From assembly GCF_023973825.1 (NCBI RefSeq), contig NW_027122946.1:1-16073 (forward strand): a DNA stretch of 16,073 nt. The letters are read 5' to 3'. Origin of the DNA: Plasmodium brasilianum. Its lineage: Eukaryota; Apicomplexa; Aconoidasida; Haemosporida; Plasmodiidae. Of the stretch, positions 7,776 through 16,066 are shown one piece after another. The notes under the pieces were generated by a model that made no database searches, was not told the origin of the DNA, and worked only from the letters and a program-made list of their open reading frames with translations. Made by a program: the position numbers and the translations under genes. How positions within the stretch are numbered: position 1 is the first letter of the stretch; every line of letters starts with the position of its first letter.

Positions 7776-7847
7776 GTTTCTTTTACCTCACGAGTCGATC
7801 AGGAAGGTTTAATCCTTAAATCTCGTAACCATGCCAACACATAAGAA

Positions 7848-7897
7848 CTTTTAGGGAAGTTAAGGTGCTCAGGGTCTTACCGTCGGGCCGTATTATT
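7848..7897 (-). rRNA. LSU rRNA fragment, domain V start
   Basis: Inverted copy of 4691-4740, with CGACGGTAAGACCC on the minus strand. Confidence 0.88.
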
Positions 7898-7922
7898 CCA
7901 CATATTCATGGATAATTCTATT

Positions 7923-8059
7923 TATTAGGAGTCTCACACTAGCGACAATGGGGAAGTCGTTACACCGTTCATGCAGGACGGAGATTACCCGACAAGGAAT
8001 TTTGCTACCTTAGGACCGTTTACGATACAGCCGCCGTTTATCATTGATGCCGGGCAGAT
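7923..8059 (-). rRNA. LSU rRNA fragment, domain IV (1900-1975)
   Basis: Inverted copy of 4529-4665, with AACGGTCCTAAGGTAGC on the minus strand. Confidence 0.95.
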
Positions 8060-8147
8060 GTCAGTAACTTGAATTATTCATCGGAATTATCAGTGACTTG
8101 TGTTGTAACCTTACAGACGCTTCCAGATATTAACTTCTTATAAATGG

Positions 8148-8193
8148 TAGCGCCGGTTTCCCGGGTATCCAATCCAGTGCTCCATTCAAGGCA
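8148..8193 (-). rRNA. SSU rRNA fragment, 790-loop region
   Basis: Inverted copy of 4395-4440, with GGATTGGATACCC on the minus strand. Confidence 0.82.
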
Positions 8194-8512
8194 TAGAGAC
8201 TCAGCCTATGTTCAACTTTGTAGGAATTATTATAGCTTTTGGTATCTCGTAATGTAGAACAATAATGGGTTGACCGTCAAATCCTTTTCATTAAAAGAGT
8301 GGAAAATAATGCCCAGCCAACACCATCCAATTTGATTGGGAATTATCTGTGTTACAATATTTTTGATCCCAGGCTGGTATTAAATGTAAACTTTTAGCCC
8401 AAAAGAATAGAAACAGATGCCAGGCCAAAAACCTAAAATAGAGCTATGACGCTATCAATTTTGACAAGGCAGATAAATTCTTTCATAGAACTTAACGTAT
8501 CATCATCCATAC
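8194..8512 (-). rRNA. Probable fragmented rRNA tract, unassigned (copy of 4076-4394)
   Basis: Inverted copy of 4076-4394. The next occurrence of this tract, 5966 bp on, is interrupted by inversion junction 2 at the equivalent of 8431. No protein gene is seen. Confidence 0.35.
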
Positions 8513-8585
8513 ATAAATAAAACGGTAGATAGGGAACAAACTGCCTCAAGACGTTCTTAACCCAGCTCACGCATCGCTTCTAACG
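8513..8585 (-). rRNA. LSU rRNA fragment, 2580-2660 region
   Basis: Inverted copy of 4003-4075, with GAGCTGGGTTAAGAACGTC on the minus strand. Confidence 0.88.
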
Positions 8586-8597
8586 GTGAACTCTCAT

Positions 8598-8688
8598 TCC
8601 AATGGAACCTTGTTCAAGTTCAAATTGATTGGTAAGGTATAACGTTTACTATCGAATGAAATAATGTGTTCCACCGCTAGTGTTTGCT
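8598..8688 (-). rRNA. SSU rRNA fragment, 930-975 region
   Basis: Inverted copy of 3900-3990, with AGCGGTGGAACACATTA on the minus strand. Confidence 0.85.
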
Positions 8689-8964
8689 TCTAACATTCCA
8701 CTTGCTTATAACTGTATGGACGAAACCTCCAGGCAAAGAAAATGACCGGTCAAAACGGAATCAATTAACTATAGATAGCTGATACTAACAATTTATCATT
8801 ACTCAAGTCAGCATAGTATATATGAAGGTTTCTATGGAAACACACTTCCCTTCTCGCCATTTGATAGCGGTTAACCTTTCCTTTTCCTTACGTACTCTAG
8901 CTTTGTACACAAATTAATTCGTCTACATTAGATACTATATTTGAAACAGGACATATATGTTCAA
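8689..8964 (-). rRNA. Probable fragmented rRNA tract, unassigned (copy of 3624-3899)
   Basis: Inverted copy of the stretch after cox3. Nothing specific is recognised. Confidence 0.35.
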
Positions 8965-9756
8965 TTATTCTGAATAGAATAGGAACTCTATAAATAACCA
9001 TACTATTTCTATAAAATGCCAATATAATATTGTTATTTGATCAGTATGAGGTAAAATAACATATGATATACCATATAATGAATATGACCATTCACTATTT
9101 ATGTCATAAATATCTATCATTCTTATAAAGTATATTAATAATAATAATAAACCAATAATAACATGTGAAAAATGTAAACCTGTAACACAATAAAATAATG
9201 TTCCTGAAACTCCATCATTAATATAATATTCTAAATGTAAATATTCAGTTGTCTGTAATGATGCAAAACATTCTCCAAGTAAATATATTATAAATATAAT
9301 ACTTGATATTTCAAAACTCATACCTTTTTCTAAAAGAAATTGTAAACATGCAGTCATACATGATGCACTTGCTAAAGTAAATGTAATAGTTAAAATTAAC
9401 ATTCTTGATGAAGTTAATATAATTCCTTCATCATATAAAGGACATGGAGATAAACTAAAATGTAATATACCCCAAAAATATGTAATAAATAATAATGCTT
9501 CAGATATAATAATTGATAACATACCAGATACTAATGAAGAAAATGTGGAATAAAAACTTTCTCTAATAGAATATACAAAAATTAATAAAATTATTGGATT
9601 AAAGGTAAATAAAATACCAACAGAAAAGTATTTTAAAGATGTTCCATATAATGATGTTAATGAAGGATAAGATATTAAATGTGCTTTTATATTATTGTAA
9701 TTATTAAATACAAAAAATATATTTATAAGAACGGTTATTTTGTGTACCGTTAACAT
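8965..9756 (-). CDS. cox3: Cytochrome c oxidase subunit 3 (second copy)
   Basis: Inverted copy of 2832-3623, with an identical 263-residue protein ending in TAA. It is a complex IV membrane subunit, with SEALLFITYFWG, TGLHFSHVIIG and the C-terminal YWHFIEIVWLF visible. The ATG at the 9754-9756 end sits directly beside the LSU peptidyl-transferase fragment, so the real start may be a few codons inside. It is the only protein gene of the monomer on this strand; cox1 and cytb read the other way. Confidence 0.93.
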   Translation of the reverse strand: MLTVHKITVLINIFFVFNNYNNIKAHLISYPSLTSLYGTSLKYFSVGILFTFNPIILLIFVYSIRESFYSTFSSLVSGMLSIIISEALLFITYFWGILHFSLSPCPLYDEGIILTSSRMLILTITFTLASASCMTACLQFLLEKGMSFEISSIIFIIYLLGECFASLQTTEYLHLEYYINDGVSGTLFYCVTGLHFSHVIIGLLLLLIYFIRMIDIYDINSEWSYSLYGISYVILPHTDQITILYWHFIEIVWLFIEFLFYSE

Positions 9757-9762
9757 ATAACG

Positions 9763-9860
9763 GTAAGAAGGTTCGCCGGGGATAACAGGTTATAGTATAT
9801 ATAGAGCTCAAATCTTTATATACTATTGGCACCTCCATGTCGTCTCATCGCAGCCTTGTA
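9763..9860 (+). rRNA. LSU rRNA fragment, peptidyl transferase centre
   Basis: Inverted copy of 2728-2825; here the sense strand is plus. CCGGGGATAACAGG is at about 9777 and GGCACCTCCATGTCGTCTCA at about 9829. Confidence 0.9.
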
Positions 9861-9862
9861 AT
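9837..9862 (-). repeat. 26-base repeat, antisense of LSU fragment
   Basis: Second copy of the element at 2726-2751. It pairs in inverted orientation with the element in the cytb 3' end at 12858-12883. Confidence 0.85.
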
Positions 9863-9885
9863 AAATATTATTTAGCGTGTATTGT

Positions 9886-9915
9886 TGCCTTGTACACACC
9901 GCTCGTCACGCAAAA
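9886..9915 (+). rRNA. SSU rRNA fragment, decoding region near 1400
   Basis: CCTTGTACACACCGCTCGTC is on the plus strand, nearly identical to the universal 16S decoding-site sequence. Inverted copy of 2673-2702. Confidence 0.85.
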
Positions 9916-10106
9916 TTTATATATTAAAGATAAAGAACTCCAGGCGTTAACCTGTAGAGTTGAGATGGAAACAGCCGGAAAGGTAATATTACGTCCAAAT
10001 GATAAAATATATATGAAATATACTAGCATGGGACTAAAAAATGTTATGTTGTTGGTTAAGCCCTTTTTACCATACAAGAGATCGCGTACTTTGGATTGAA
10101 AAAAGC
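9916..10106 (+). rRNA. Probable rRNA tract, one-base deletion relative to first copy
   Basis: Copy of 2481-2672. GGTTAAG at 10054-10060 has two Ts where the first copy has three (AAA at 2530-2532). A short open frame from a TTG crosses the tract only because of this deletion and is not a gene. Confidence 0.4.
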
Positions 10107-10147
10107 TGTGAGGAAACTACATTAAAGGAACTCGACTGGCCTACACA
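10107..10147 (+). rRNA. SSU rRNA fragment, 900-region core
   Basis: Copy of 2440-2480. AAACTACATTAAAGGAACTC, then GACTGG and CACAA, follow the universal SSU 900 region. Confidence 0.65.
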
Positions 10148-10149
10148 AT

Positions 10150-10242
10150 AAGAACGAACGCTTTTAACGCCTGACATGGATGGATAATACTCGACTTTTC
10201 CAAAGTTTAACCGCTGTCGCTGGGACTGTATGGATCGAATCT
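10150..10242 (-). rRNA. SSU rRNA fragment, 530-loop region
   Basis: Inverted copy of 2345-2437, with CCCAGCGACAGCGGTTAA on the minus strand. Confidence 0.7.
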
Positions 10243-10275
10243 TACTTATTCATATCCAAGCCTCATTTGTAATTT

Positions 10276-11711
10276 ATTTTTTTTGTTTTAAATAGATATA
10301 CACTCATTACAAATTGTAATCATAAAACTTTAGGATTATACTATTTATGGTTTTCATTTTTATTTGGTAGTTATGGTTTTTTATTATCTATTATTTTACG
10401 TACTGAATTATACTCTTCTTCTTTAAGAATTATAGCACAAGAAAATGTTAATTTATATAATATGATATTTACGATACATGGTATAATTATGATATTTTTC
10501 AATATAATGCCAGGATTATTTGGAGGATTTGGAAATTATTTTTTACCTATTTTATGTGGATCTCCAGAACTTTCATATCCAAGAATTAATAGTATATCTT
10601 TATTATTACAACCAATTGCTTTTATATTAATTATTTTATCTACAGCTGCTGAATTTGGAGGAGGAACAGGATGGACTTTATATCCACCATTAAGTACTTC
10701 TCTTATGTCTTTATCTCCTGTTGCTGTAGATGTAATTATTCTTGGTCTTTTAGTATCAGGAATTGCTAGTATTATGTCTTCTTTAAATTTCATTACTACT
10801 ATAATGCATTTAAGATCAAAAGGATTAACATTAGGTATATTAAGTGTATCAACATGGTCATTATTAATTACATCTATAATGTTATTATTAACATTACCAA
10901 TTTTAACAGGTGGTGTTTTAATGTTATTATCTGATCTACATTTTAATACATTATTTTTTGATCCTACATTTGCTGGTGATCCTATTTTATATCAACATTT
11001 ATTTTGGTTTTTTGGACATCCAGAAGTGTATATTTTAATATTACCAGCTTTTGGTGTTATTAGTCATGTCATATCTACAAATTATTGTAGAAGTTTATTT
11101 GGTAATCAATCTATGATTTTAGCTATGAGTTGTATAGCTATATTAGGAAGTGTAGTTTGGGCTCATCATATGTATACTACTGGTTTAGAAGTAGATACAA
11201 GAGCTTTTTTACATCTACAACAATACTAATATCTATTCCTACTGGAACAAAAGTTTTTAATTGGATATGTACATATATGGGAAGTAATTTTGGTATAACT
11301 CATAGTTCATCTTTATTAGCATTACTATTTATATGTACATTTACTTTTGGTGGAACTACAGGAGTAATATTAGGAAATGCTGCTATTAATATAGCATTAC
11401 ATGATACATATTATGTAATTGCTCACTTTCATTTTGTATTATCTATAGGTGCAATAATTGGATTATTTACTACAATAAGTCATTTTCAAGAAAACTTTTT
11501 TGGTAAATGTTTACGTGAAAATTCAATTATTGTATTATGGTCAATTTTATTTTTTATAGGAGTAATATTTATATTTTTACCTATGCATTTTCTTGGATTT
11601 AATGTAATGCCTAGACGTATTCCTGATTATCCAGACGCTTTAAATGGATGGAATATGATTTGTTCAATTGGATCAACAATGACTTTATTCGGTTTTTTAA
11701 TTTTTAAATAA
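10276..11711 (+). pseudogene. cox1: Cytochrome c oxidase subunit 1, second copy with a one-base frameshift
   Basis: Same gene as 875-2311, read from ATT 10276-10278, since a TAA at 10270-10272 closes the frame upstream and there is no ATG until 10462. The frame breaks in the T run at 11205-11210, which has six Ts where the other copy has seven. This copy then stops at 11229, after about 317 residues, while the remainder continues in another frame to the TAA at 11709-11711. Upstream of the break it has the family residues Glu44, Asn76, Glu126, Gly183 and Ile253. Ligand residues H68, H248, Tyr252 and H297/H298 are intact; H384/H386 lie after the break. A homopolymer loss like this is a common long-read error, so the gene may be intact in the organism. 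Confidence 0.9.
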
Positions 11712-11725
11712 AATTTATTGTTTAT

Positions 11726-12889
11726 ATGAATTATTATTCCATAAATTTAGCAAAAGCACATTTATTAAATTACCCATGTCCATTAAATATTAATTTTTTA
11801 TGGAATTATGGATTCCTTTTAGGAATTATATTTTTTATACAAATATTAACAGGTGTATTTTTAGCTAGTCGTTATACTCCAGATATATCATATGCATATT
11901 ATAGTATTCAACACATTTTAAGAGAATTATGGAGTGGATGGTGTTTTAGATATATGCATGCAACAGGTGCATCACTTGTATTTTTTCTAACTTATTTACA
12001 TATTTTAAGAGGATTAAATTATTCTTATTTATATTTACCATTATCATGGATATCAGGATTAATTATATTTGCATTATTTATAGTTACAGCTTTTATAGGT
12101 TATGTTTTACCATGGGGACAAATGAGTTATTGGGGTGCAACAGTTATTACTAATTTATTATCTTCAATTCCAGCACTTGTTATTTGGTTATGTGGAGGAT
12201 ATACTGTAAGTGATCCAACTATAAAAAGATTTTTTGTATTACATTTTATACTTCCATTTGTTGCATTATGTATTGTATTTATACATATATTCTTTTTACA
12301 TTTACATGGTAGCACTAATCCTTTAGGGTACGATACAGCTTTAAAAATACCCTTTTATCCAAATCTATTAAGTCTTGATGTAAAAGGATTTAATAATATT
12401 ATTATTATATTTTTACTACAAAGTTTATTTGGTATTATACCATTATCTCATCCAGATAATGCAATTATTGTTAATACATATGTTACACCAATACAAATTG
12501 TTCCAGAATGGTATTTTTTACCATTTTATGCAATGTTAAAAACAATACCTAGTAAAACAGCAGGTTTATTAATTGTTTTAGCATCATTACAATTATTATT
12601 TTTAATGGCTGAACAAAGAAATTTAACTACTATTATACAATTTAAAATGTTATTTGGTGCAAGAGAATATTCTGTTCCAATTATATGGTTTATGTGTTCA
12701 TTCTATGCTTTATTATGGATTGGATGTCAATTACCACAAGAAATTTTCATTTTATATGGTCGTCTATTTATTATATCATTCTTTTCTAGTGGTTTATTTG
12801 CACTTGTTCATTATAAAAGAACATATTATGATTACAGCTCCCAAGCAAACATTAAAAATTACAAGGCTACGATAAGACGATATTTCTGA
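11726..12889 (+). CDS. cytb: Cytochrome b, complete copy
   Basis: This is the complex III subunit carrying haems bL and bH and the Qo and Qi sites. It has 387 residues from the ATG at 11726 to a TGA. Ligand pairs are H78/H173 and H92/H187; PEWY is at 260-263 and Tyr268 is in the FYAM context. The length is odd. Haemosporidian cytb is about 376 residues by my memory, ending at SSQANI. Here ANI is followed by KNYKATIRRYF encoded by rRNA-like sequence, and by a TGA that some mitochondrial codes read as Trp. The three copies that reach this point (5665, 6923, 12889) agree. It starts 14 bp after the cox1 stop; no in-frame TGA occurs earlier. Confidence 0.96.
   Translation: MNYYSINLAKAHLLNYPCPLNINFLWNYGFLLGIIFFIQILTGVFLASRYTPDISYAYYSIQHILRELWSGWCFRYMHATGASLVFFLTYLHILRGLNYSYLYLPLSWISGLIIFALFIVTAFIGYVLPWGQMSYWGATVITNLLSSIPALVIWLCGGYTVSDPTIKRFFVLHFILPFVALCIVFIHIFFLHLHGSTNPLGYDTALKIPFYPNLLSLDVKGFNNIIIIFLLQSLFGIIPLSHPDNAIIVNTYVTPIQIVPEWYFLPFYAMLKTIPSKTAGLLIVLASLQLLFLMAEQRNLTTIIQFKMLFGAREYSVPIIWFMCSFYALLWIGCQLPQEIFILYGRLFIISFFSSGLFALVHYKRTYYDYSSQANIKNYKATIRRYF
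12858..12883 (+). repeat. 26-base repeat within cytb 3' end
   Basis: ATTACAAGGCTACGATAAGACGATAT differs by three transitions from the element antisense to the LSU peptidyl-transferase fragment (9837-9862, minus strand). Confidence 0.85.
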
Positions 12890-13263
12890 ATACTGTGCAG
12901 AACAATACAGACCGTAAGGTTATAATTATGTTTAAAGTAAGGATAATATAAATATAGTTACCATAGCTGTTGATGGATGCTTCGATATATAATATATTTT
13001 AGTATTTATCGAGTTAACATGCTCAGCCGCCAAAAATATAACGATATTATTACCGTACAAGCCGTTAGCAAGACATGATAGGGAGTTGACAAGTTAAAGA
13101 AGTTCTGGTTTAATATAGATACGTTTTTAAAGTTAGGATGTATGGGATAATTGTAGTACACCTTAATTGGTTTAACAATTTATGGTACATAGTATAAATG
13201 TTCGGTATTGCATGCCTGGTGTTTTTAATTAAGACGCTGACTTCCTGGCTAAACTTCCCAATG
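12890..13263 (-). rRNA. Probable fragmented rRNA tract, unassigned (copy of 6924-7297)
   Basis: Direct repeat of 6924-7297 at a spacing of 5966 bp. No protein gene or nameable core. Confidence 0.35.
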
Positions 13264-13379
13264 ATATATCTTCCAAATAGATTTCGCAGAAAACCGTCTA
13301 TATTCATGTTTGATTGACCTTTAACCACTAATTACGAATCTTCCAAGAATATTTCAAGAGTCCAAGGTTCGGTCTATTA
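13264..13379 (-). rRNA. LSU rRNA fragment, domain II (about 720-830)
   Basis: Direct repeat of 7298-7413. Confidence 0.9.
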
Positions 13380-13687
13380 TTTTCCTGTTCTGTAATTAGA
13401 TCACATGTTTTATAGTTCATGGAGATATGACTATATATACCACTATTCATAGAGACAACTTATGGCATCTCTCTCGATTTCCAGATGTTGAGTTACTAAG
13501 AGGATTCTCTCCACACTTCAATTCGTACTTCCACTACCAAAATATAATCTCCTGTTCCAATATTCTAGGATTTTTCGTATTTTTTCAGGAGAAATCCGTA
13601 TATCGATGTCTTTATAATCTACGCTATTGGATTCAACGTCCAGGACTTCCTGACGCTTAATAACGATTTCTACTTCCAGCAGCCATT
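13380..13687 (-). rRNA. Probable fragmented rRNA tract, unassigned (copy of 7414-7721)
   Basis: Direct repeat of 7414-7721. Nothing specific is recognised. Confidence 0.35.
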
Positions 13688-13741
13688 TTGGTTCAGCTAC
13701 AAGTTCACTGTCAACTACCATGTTACGACTTCGCACCGACT
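13688..13741 (-). rRNA. SSU rRNA fragment, 3' end
   Basis: Direct repeat of 7722-7775. Confidence 0.87.
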
Positions 13742-13813
13742 GTTTCTTTTACCTCACGAGTCGATCAGGAAGGTTTAATCCTTAAATCTCGTAACCATGC
13801 CAACACATAAGAA

Positions 13814-13863
13814 CTTTTAGGGAAGTTAAGGTGCTCAGGGTCTTACCGTCGGGCCGTATTATT
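13814..13863 (-). rRNA. LSU rRNA fragment, domain V start
   Basis: Direct repeat of 7848-7897. Confidence 0.88.
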
Positions 13864-13888
13864 CCACATATTCATGGATAATTCTATT

Positions 13889-14025
13889 TATTAGGAGTCT
13901 CACACTAGCGACAATGGGGAAGTCGTTACACCGTTCATGCAGGACGGAGATTACCCGACAAGGAATTTTGCTACCTTAGGACCGTTTACGATACAGCCGC
14001 CGTTTATCATTGATGCCGGGCAGAT
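13889..14025 (-). rRNA. LSU rRNA fragment, domain IV (1900-1975)
   Basis: Direct repeat of 7923-8059. Confidence 0.95.
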
Positions 14026-14113
14026 GTCAGTAACTTGAATTATTCATCGGAATTATCAGTGACTTGTGTTGTAACCTTACAGACGCTTCCAGATATTAAC
14101 TTCTTATAAATGG

Positions 14114-14159
14114 TAGCGCCGGTTTCCCGGGTATCCAATCCAGTGCTCCATTCAAGGCA
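14114..14159 (-). rRNA. SSU rRNA fragment, 790-loop region
   Basis: Direct repeat of 8148-8193. Just beyond it, position 14207 is T where the other copies have G (GCTTTTTGTATC against GCTTTTGGTATC). Confidence 0.82.
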
Positions 14160-14397
14160 TAGAGACTCAGCCTATGTTCAACTTTGTAGGAATTATTATA
14201 GCTTTTTGTATCTCGTAATGTAGAACAATAATGGGTTGACCGTCAAATCCTTTTCATTAAAAGAGTGGAAAATAATGCCCAGCCAACACCATCCAATTTG
14301 ATTGGGAATTATCTGTGTTACAATATTTTTGATCCCAGGCTGGTATTAAATGTAAACTTTTAGCCCAAAAGAATAGAAACAGATGCCAGGCCAAAAA
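14160..14397 (-). rRNA. Unassigned rRNA tract, cut by inversion junction 2
   Basis: Copy of 8194-8431, ending abruptly in the A run after CAGGCC, where the inserted segment begins. Confidence 0.35.
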
Positions 14398-14449
14398 ACC
14401 TTAGGAACTAGGAGCTAAGGCGCTATGCAATGGTGTGAGAGAGGGCATT
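14398..14449. other. Inversion junction 2 with about 52 bp of foreign-looking filler
   Basis: The left side matches the monomer to about 14397 (or to 14401, if ACCT with one extra A is counted). The right side matches from 14450 (equivalent to 4048, TTTGTTCCC). I found the 52 bases between them nowhere else in the window on either strand. They are about half G+C, clearly richer than the surrounding genes, and contain a 6-bp inverted repeat, CCTTAG at 14399-14404 and CTAAGG at 14415-14420. The origin is unknown. Confidence 0.85.
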
Positions 14450-14477
14450 TTTGTTCCCTATCTACCGTTTTATTTAT
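14450..14477 (+). rRNA. LSU rRNA fragment 2580-2660, 5'-truncated at junction
   Basis: Only the 3' part, GTTCCCTATCTACCG, of the piece seen at 4003-4075 remains after junction 2, so this copy is broken. Confidence 0.8.
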
Positions 14478-14796
14478 GTATGGATGATGATACGTTAAGT
14501 TCTATGAAAGAATTTATCTGCCTTGTCAAAATTGATAGCGTCATAGCTCTATTTTAGGTTTTTGGCCTGGCATCTGTTTCTATTCTTTTGGGCTAAAAGT
14601 TTACATTTAATACCAGCCTGGGATCAAAAATATTGTAACACAGATAATTCCCAATCAAATTGGATGGTGTTGGCTGGGCATTATTTTCCACTCTTTTAAT
14701 GAAAAGGATTTGACGGTCAACCCATTATTGTTCTACATTACGAGATACCAAAAGCTATAATAATTCCTACAAAGTTGAACATAGGCTGAGTCTCTA
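14478..14796 (+). rRNA. Probable fragmented rRNA tract, unassigned (copy of 4076-4394)
   Basis: Direct copy of 4076-4394; nothing specific is recognised. Confidence 0.35.
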
Positions 14797-14842
14797 TGCC
14801 TTGAATGGAGCACTGGATTGGATACCCGGGAAACCGGCGCTA
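14797..14842 (+). rRNA. SSU rRNA fragment, 790-loop region
   Basis: Direct copy of 4395-4440. Confidence 0.82.
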
Positions 14843-14930
14843 CCATTTATAAGAAGTTAATATCTGGAAGCGTCTGTAAGGTTACAACACAAGTCACTGA
14901 TAATTCCGATGAATAATTCAAGTTACTGAC

Positions 14931-15067
14931 ATCTGCCCGGCATCAATGATAAACGGCGGCTGTATCGTAAACGGTCCTAAGGTAGCAAAATTCCTTGTCG
15001 GGTAATCTCCGTCCTGCATGAACGGTGTAACGACTTCCCCATTGTCGCTAGTGTGAGACTCCTAATA
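14931..15067 (+). rRNA. LSU rRNA fragment, domain IV (1900-1975)
   Basis: Direct copy of 4529-4665. Confidence 0.95.
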
Positions 15068-15092
15068 AATAGAATTATCCATGAATATGTGG

Positions 15093-15142
15093 AATAATAC
15101 GGCCCGACGGTAAGACCCTGAGCACCTTAACTTCCCTAAAAG
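15093..15142 (+). rRNA. LSU rRNA fragment, domain V start
   Basis: Direct copy of 4691-4740. Confidence 0.88.
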
Positions 15143-15214
15143 TTCTTATGTGTTGGCATGGTTACGAGATTTAAGGATTAAACCTTCCTGATCGACTCGT
15201 GAGGTAAAAGAAAC

Positions 15215-15268
15215 AGTCGGTGCGAAGTCGTAACATGGTAGTTGACAGTGAACTTGTAGCTGAACCAA
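15215..15268 (+). rRNA. SSU rRNA fragment, 3' end
   Basis: Direct copy of 4813-4866. Confidence 0.87.
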
Positions 15269-15576
15269 AATGGCTGCTGGAAGTAGAAATCGTTATTAAG
15301 CGTCAGGAAGTCCTGGACGTTGAATCCAATAGCGTAGATTATAAAGACATCGATATACGGATTTCTCCTGAAAAAATACGAAAAATCCTAGAATATTGGA
15401 ACAGGAGATTATATTTTGGTAGTGGAAGTACGAATTGAAGTGTGGAGAGAATCCTCTTAGTAACTCAACATCTGGAAATCGAGAGAGATGCCATAAGTTG
15501 TCTCTATGAATAGTGGTATATATAGTCATATCTCCATGAACTATAAAACATGTGATCTAATTACAGAACAGGAAAA
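15269..15576 (+). rRNA. Probable fragmented rRNA tract, unassigned (copy of 4867-5174)
   Basis: Direct copy of 4867-5174; nothing specific is recognised. Confidence 0.35.
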
Positions 15577-15692
15577 TAATAGACCGAACCTTGGACTCTT
15601 GAAATATTCTTGGAAGATTCGTAATTAGTGGTTAAAGGTCAATCAAACATGAATATAGACGGTTTTCTGCGAAATCTATTTGGAAGATATAT
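15577..15692 (+). rRNA. LSU rRNA fragment, domain II (about 720-830)
   Basis: Direct copy of 5175-5290. Confidence 0.9.
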
Positions 15693-16066
15693 CATTGGGA
15701 AGTTTAGCCAGGAAGTCAGCGTCTTAATTAAAAACACCAGGCATGCAATACCGAACATTTATACTATGTACCATAAATTGTTAAACCAATTAAGGTGTAC
15801 TACAATTATCCCATACATCCTAACTTTAAAAACGTATCTATATTAAACCAGAACTTCTTTAACTTGTCAACTCCCTATCATGTCTTGCTAACGGCTTGTA
15901 CGGTAATAATATCGTTATATTTTTGGCGGCTGAGCATGTTAACTCGATAAATACTAAAATATATTATATATCGAAGCATCCATCAACAGCTATGGTAACT
16001 ATATTTATATTATCCTTACTTTAAACATAATTATAACCTTACGGTCTGTATTGTTCTGCACAGTAT
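15693..16066 (+). rRNA. Probable fragmented rRNA tract, unassigned (copy of 5291-5664)
   Basis: Direct copy of 5291-5664. The last seven bases of the window (16067-16073) are the stop codon and end of a further minus-strand cytb. Confidence 0.35.

Larger units (their letters stand above)
6325..12586 (-). repeat. Right arm of giant inverted repeat 1
   Basis: This is the reverse complement of 1-6263, separated from it by a 61-bp loop (6264-6324) that is ordinary cytb sense sequence. Confidence 0.95.
12883..14397 (+). repeat. Left arm of inverted repeat 2 (within window)
   Basis: Position y pairs with 28956 minus y. The centre is near 14478 and the loop is about 161 bp (52 bp filler plus 109 bp of monomer sequence). 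Confidence 0.92.

Noticed and set aside
9868..10099. 69-residue open frames on both strands in segment B only
   Set aside because: They lie over the SSU 1400-region core, and the plus-strand frame stays open only because of a one-base deletion absent from segment A.
14398..14449. Filler as a PacBio hairpin or common nanopore adapter
   Set aside because: It does not resemble the adapter sequences that I remember, but I could not search a list, so a custom primer or barcode remains possible.
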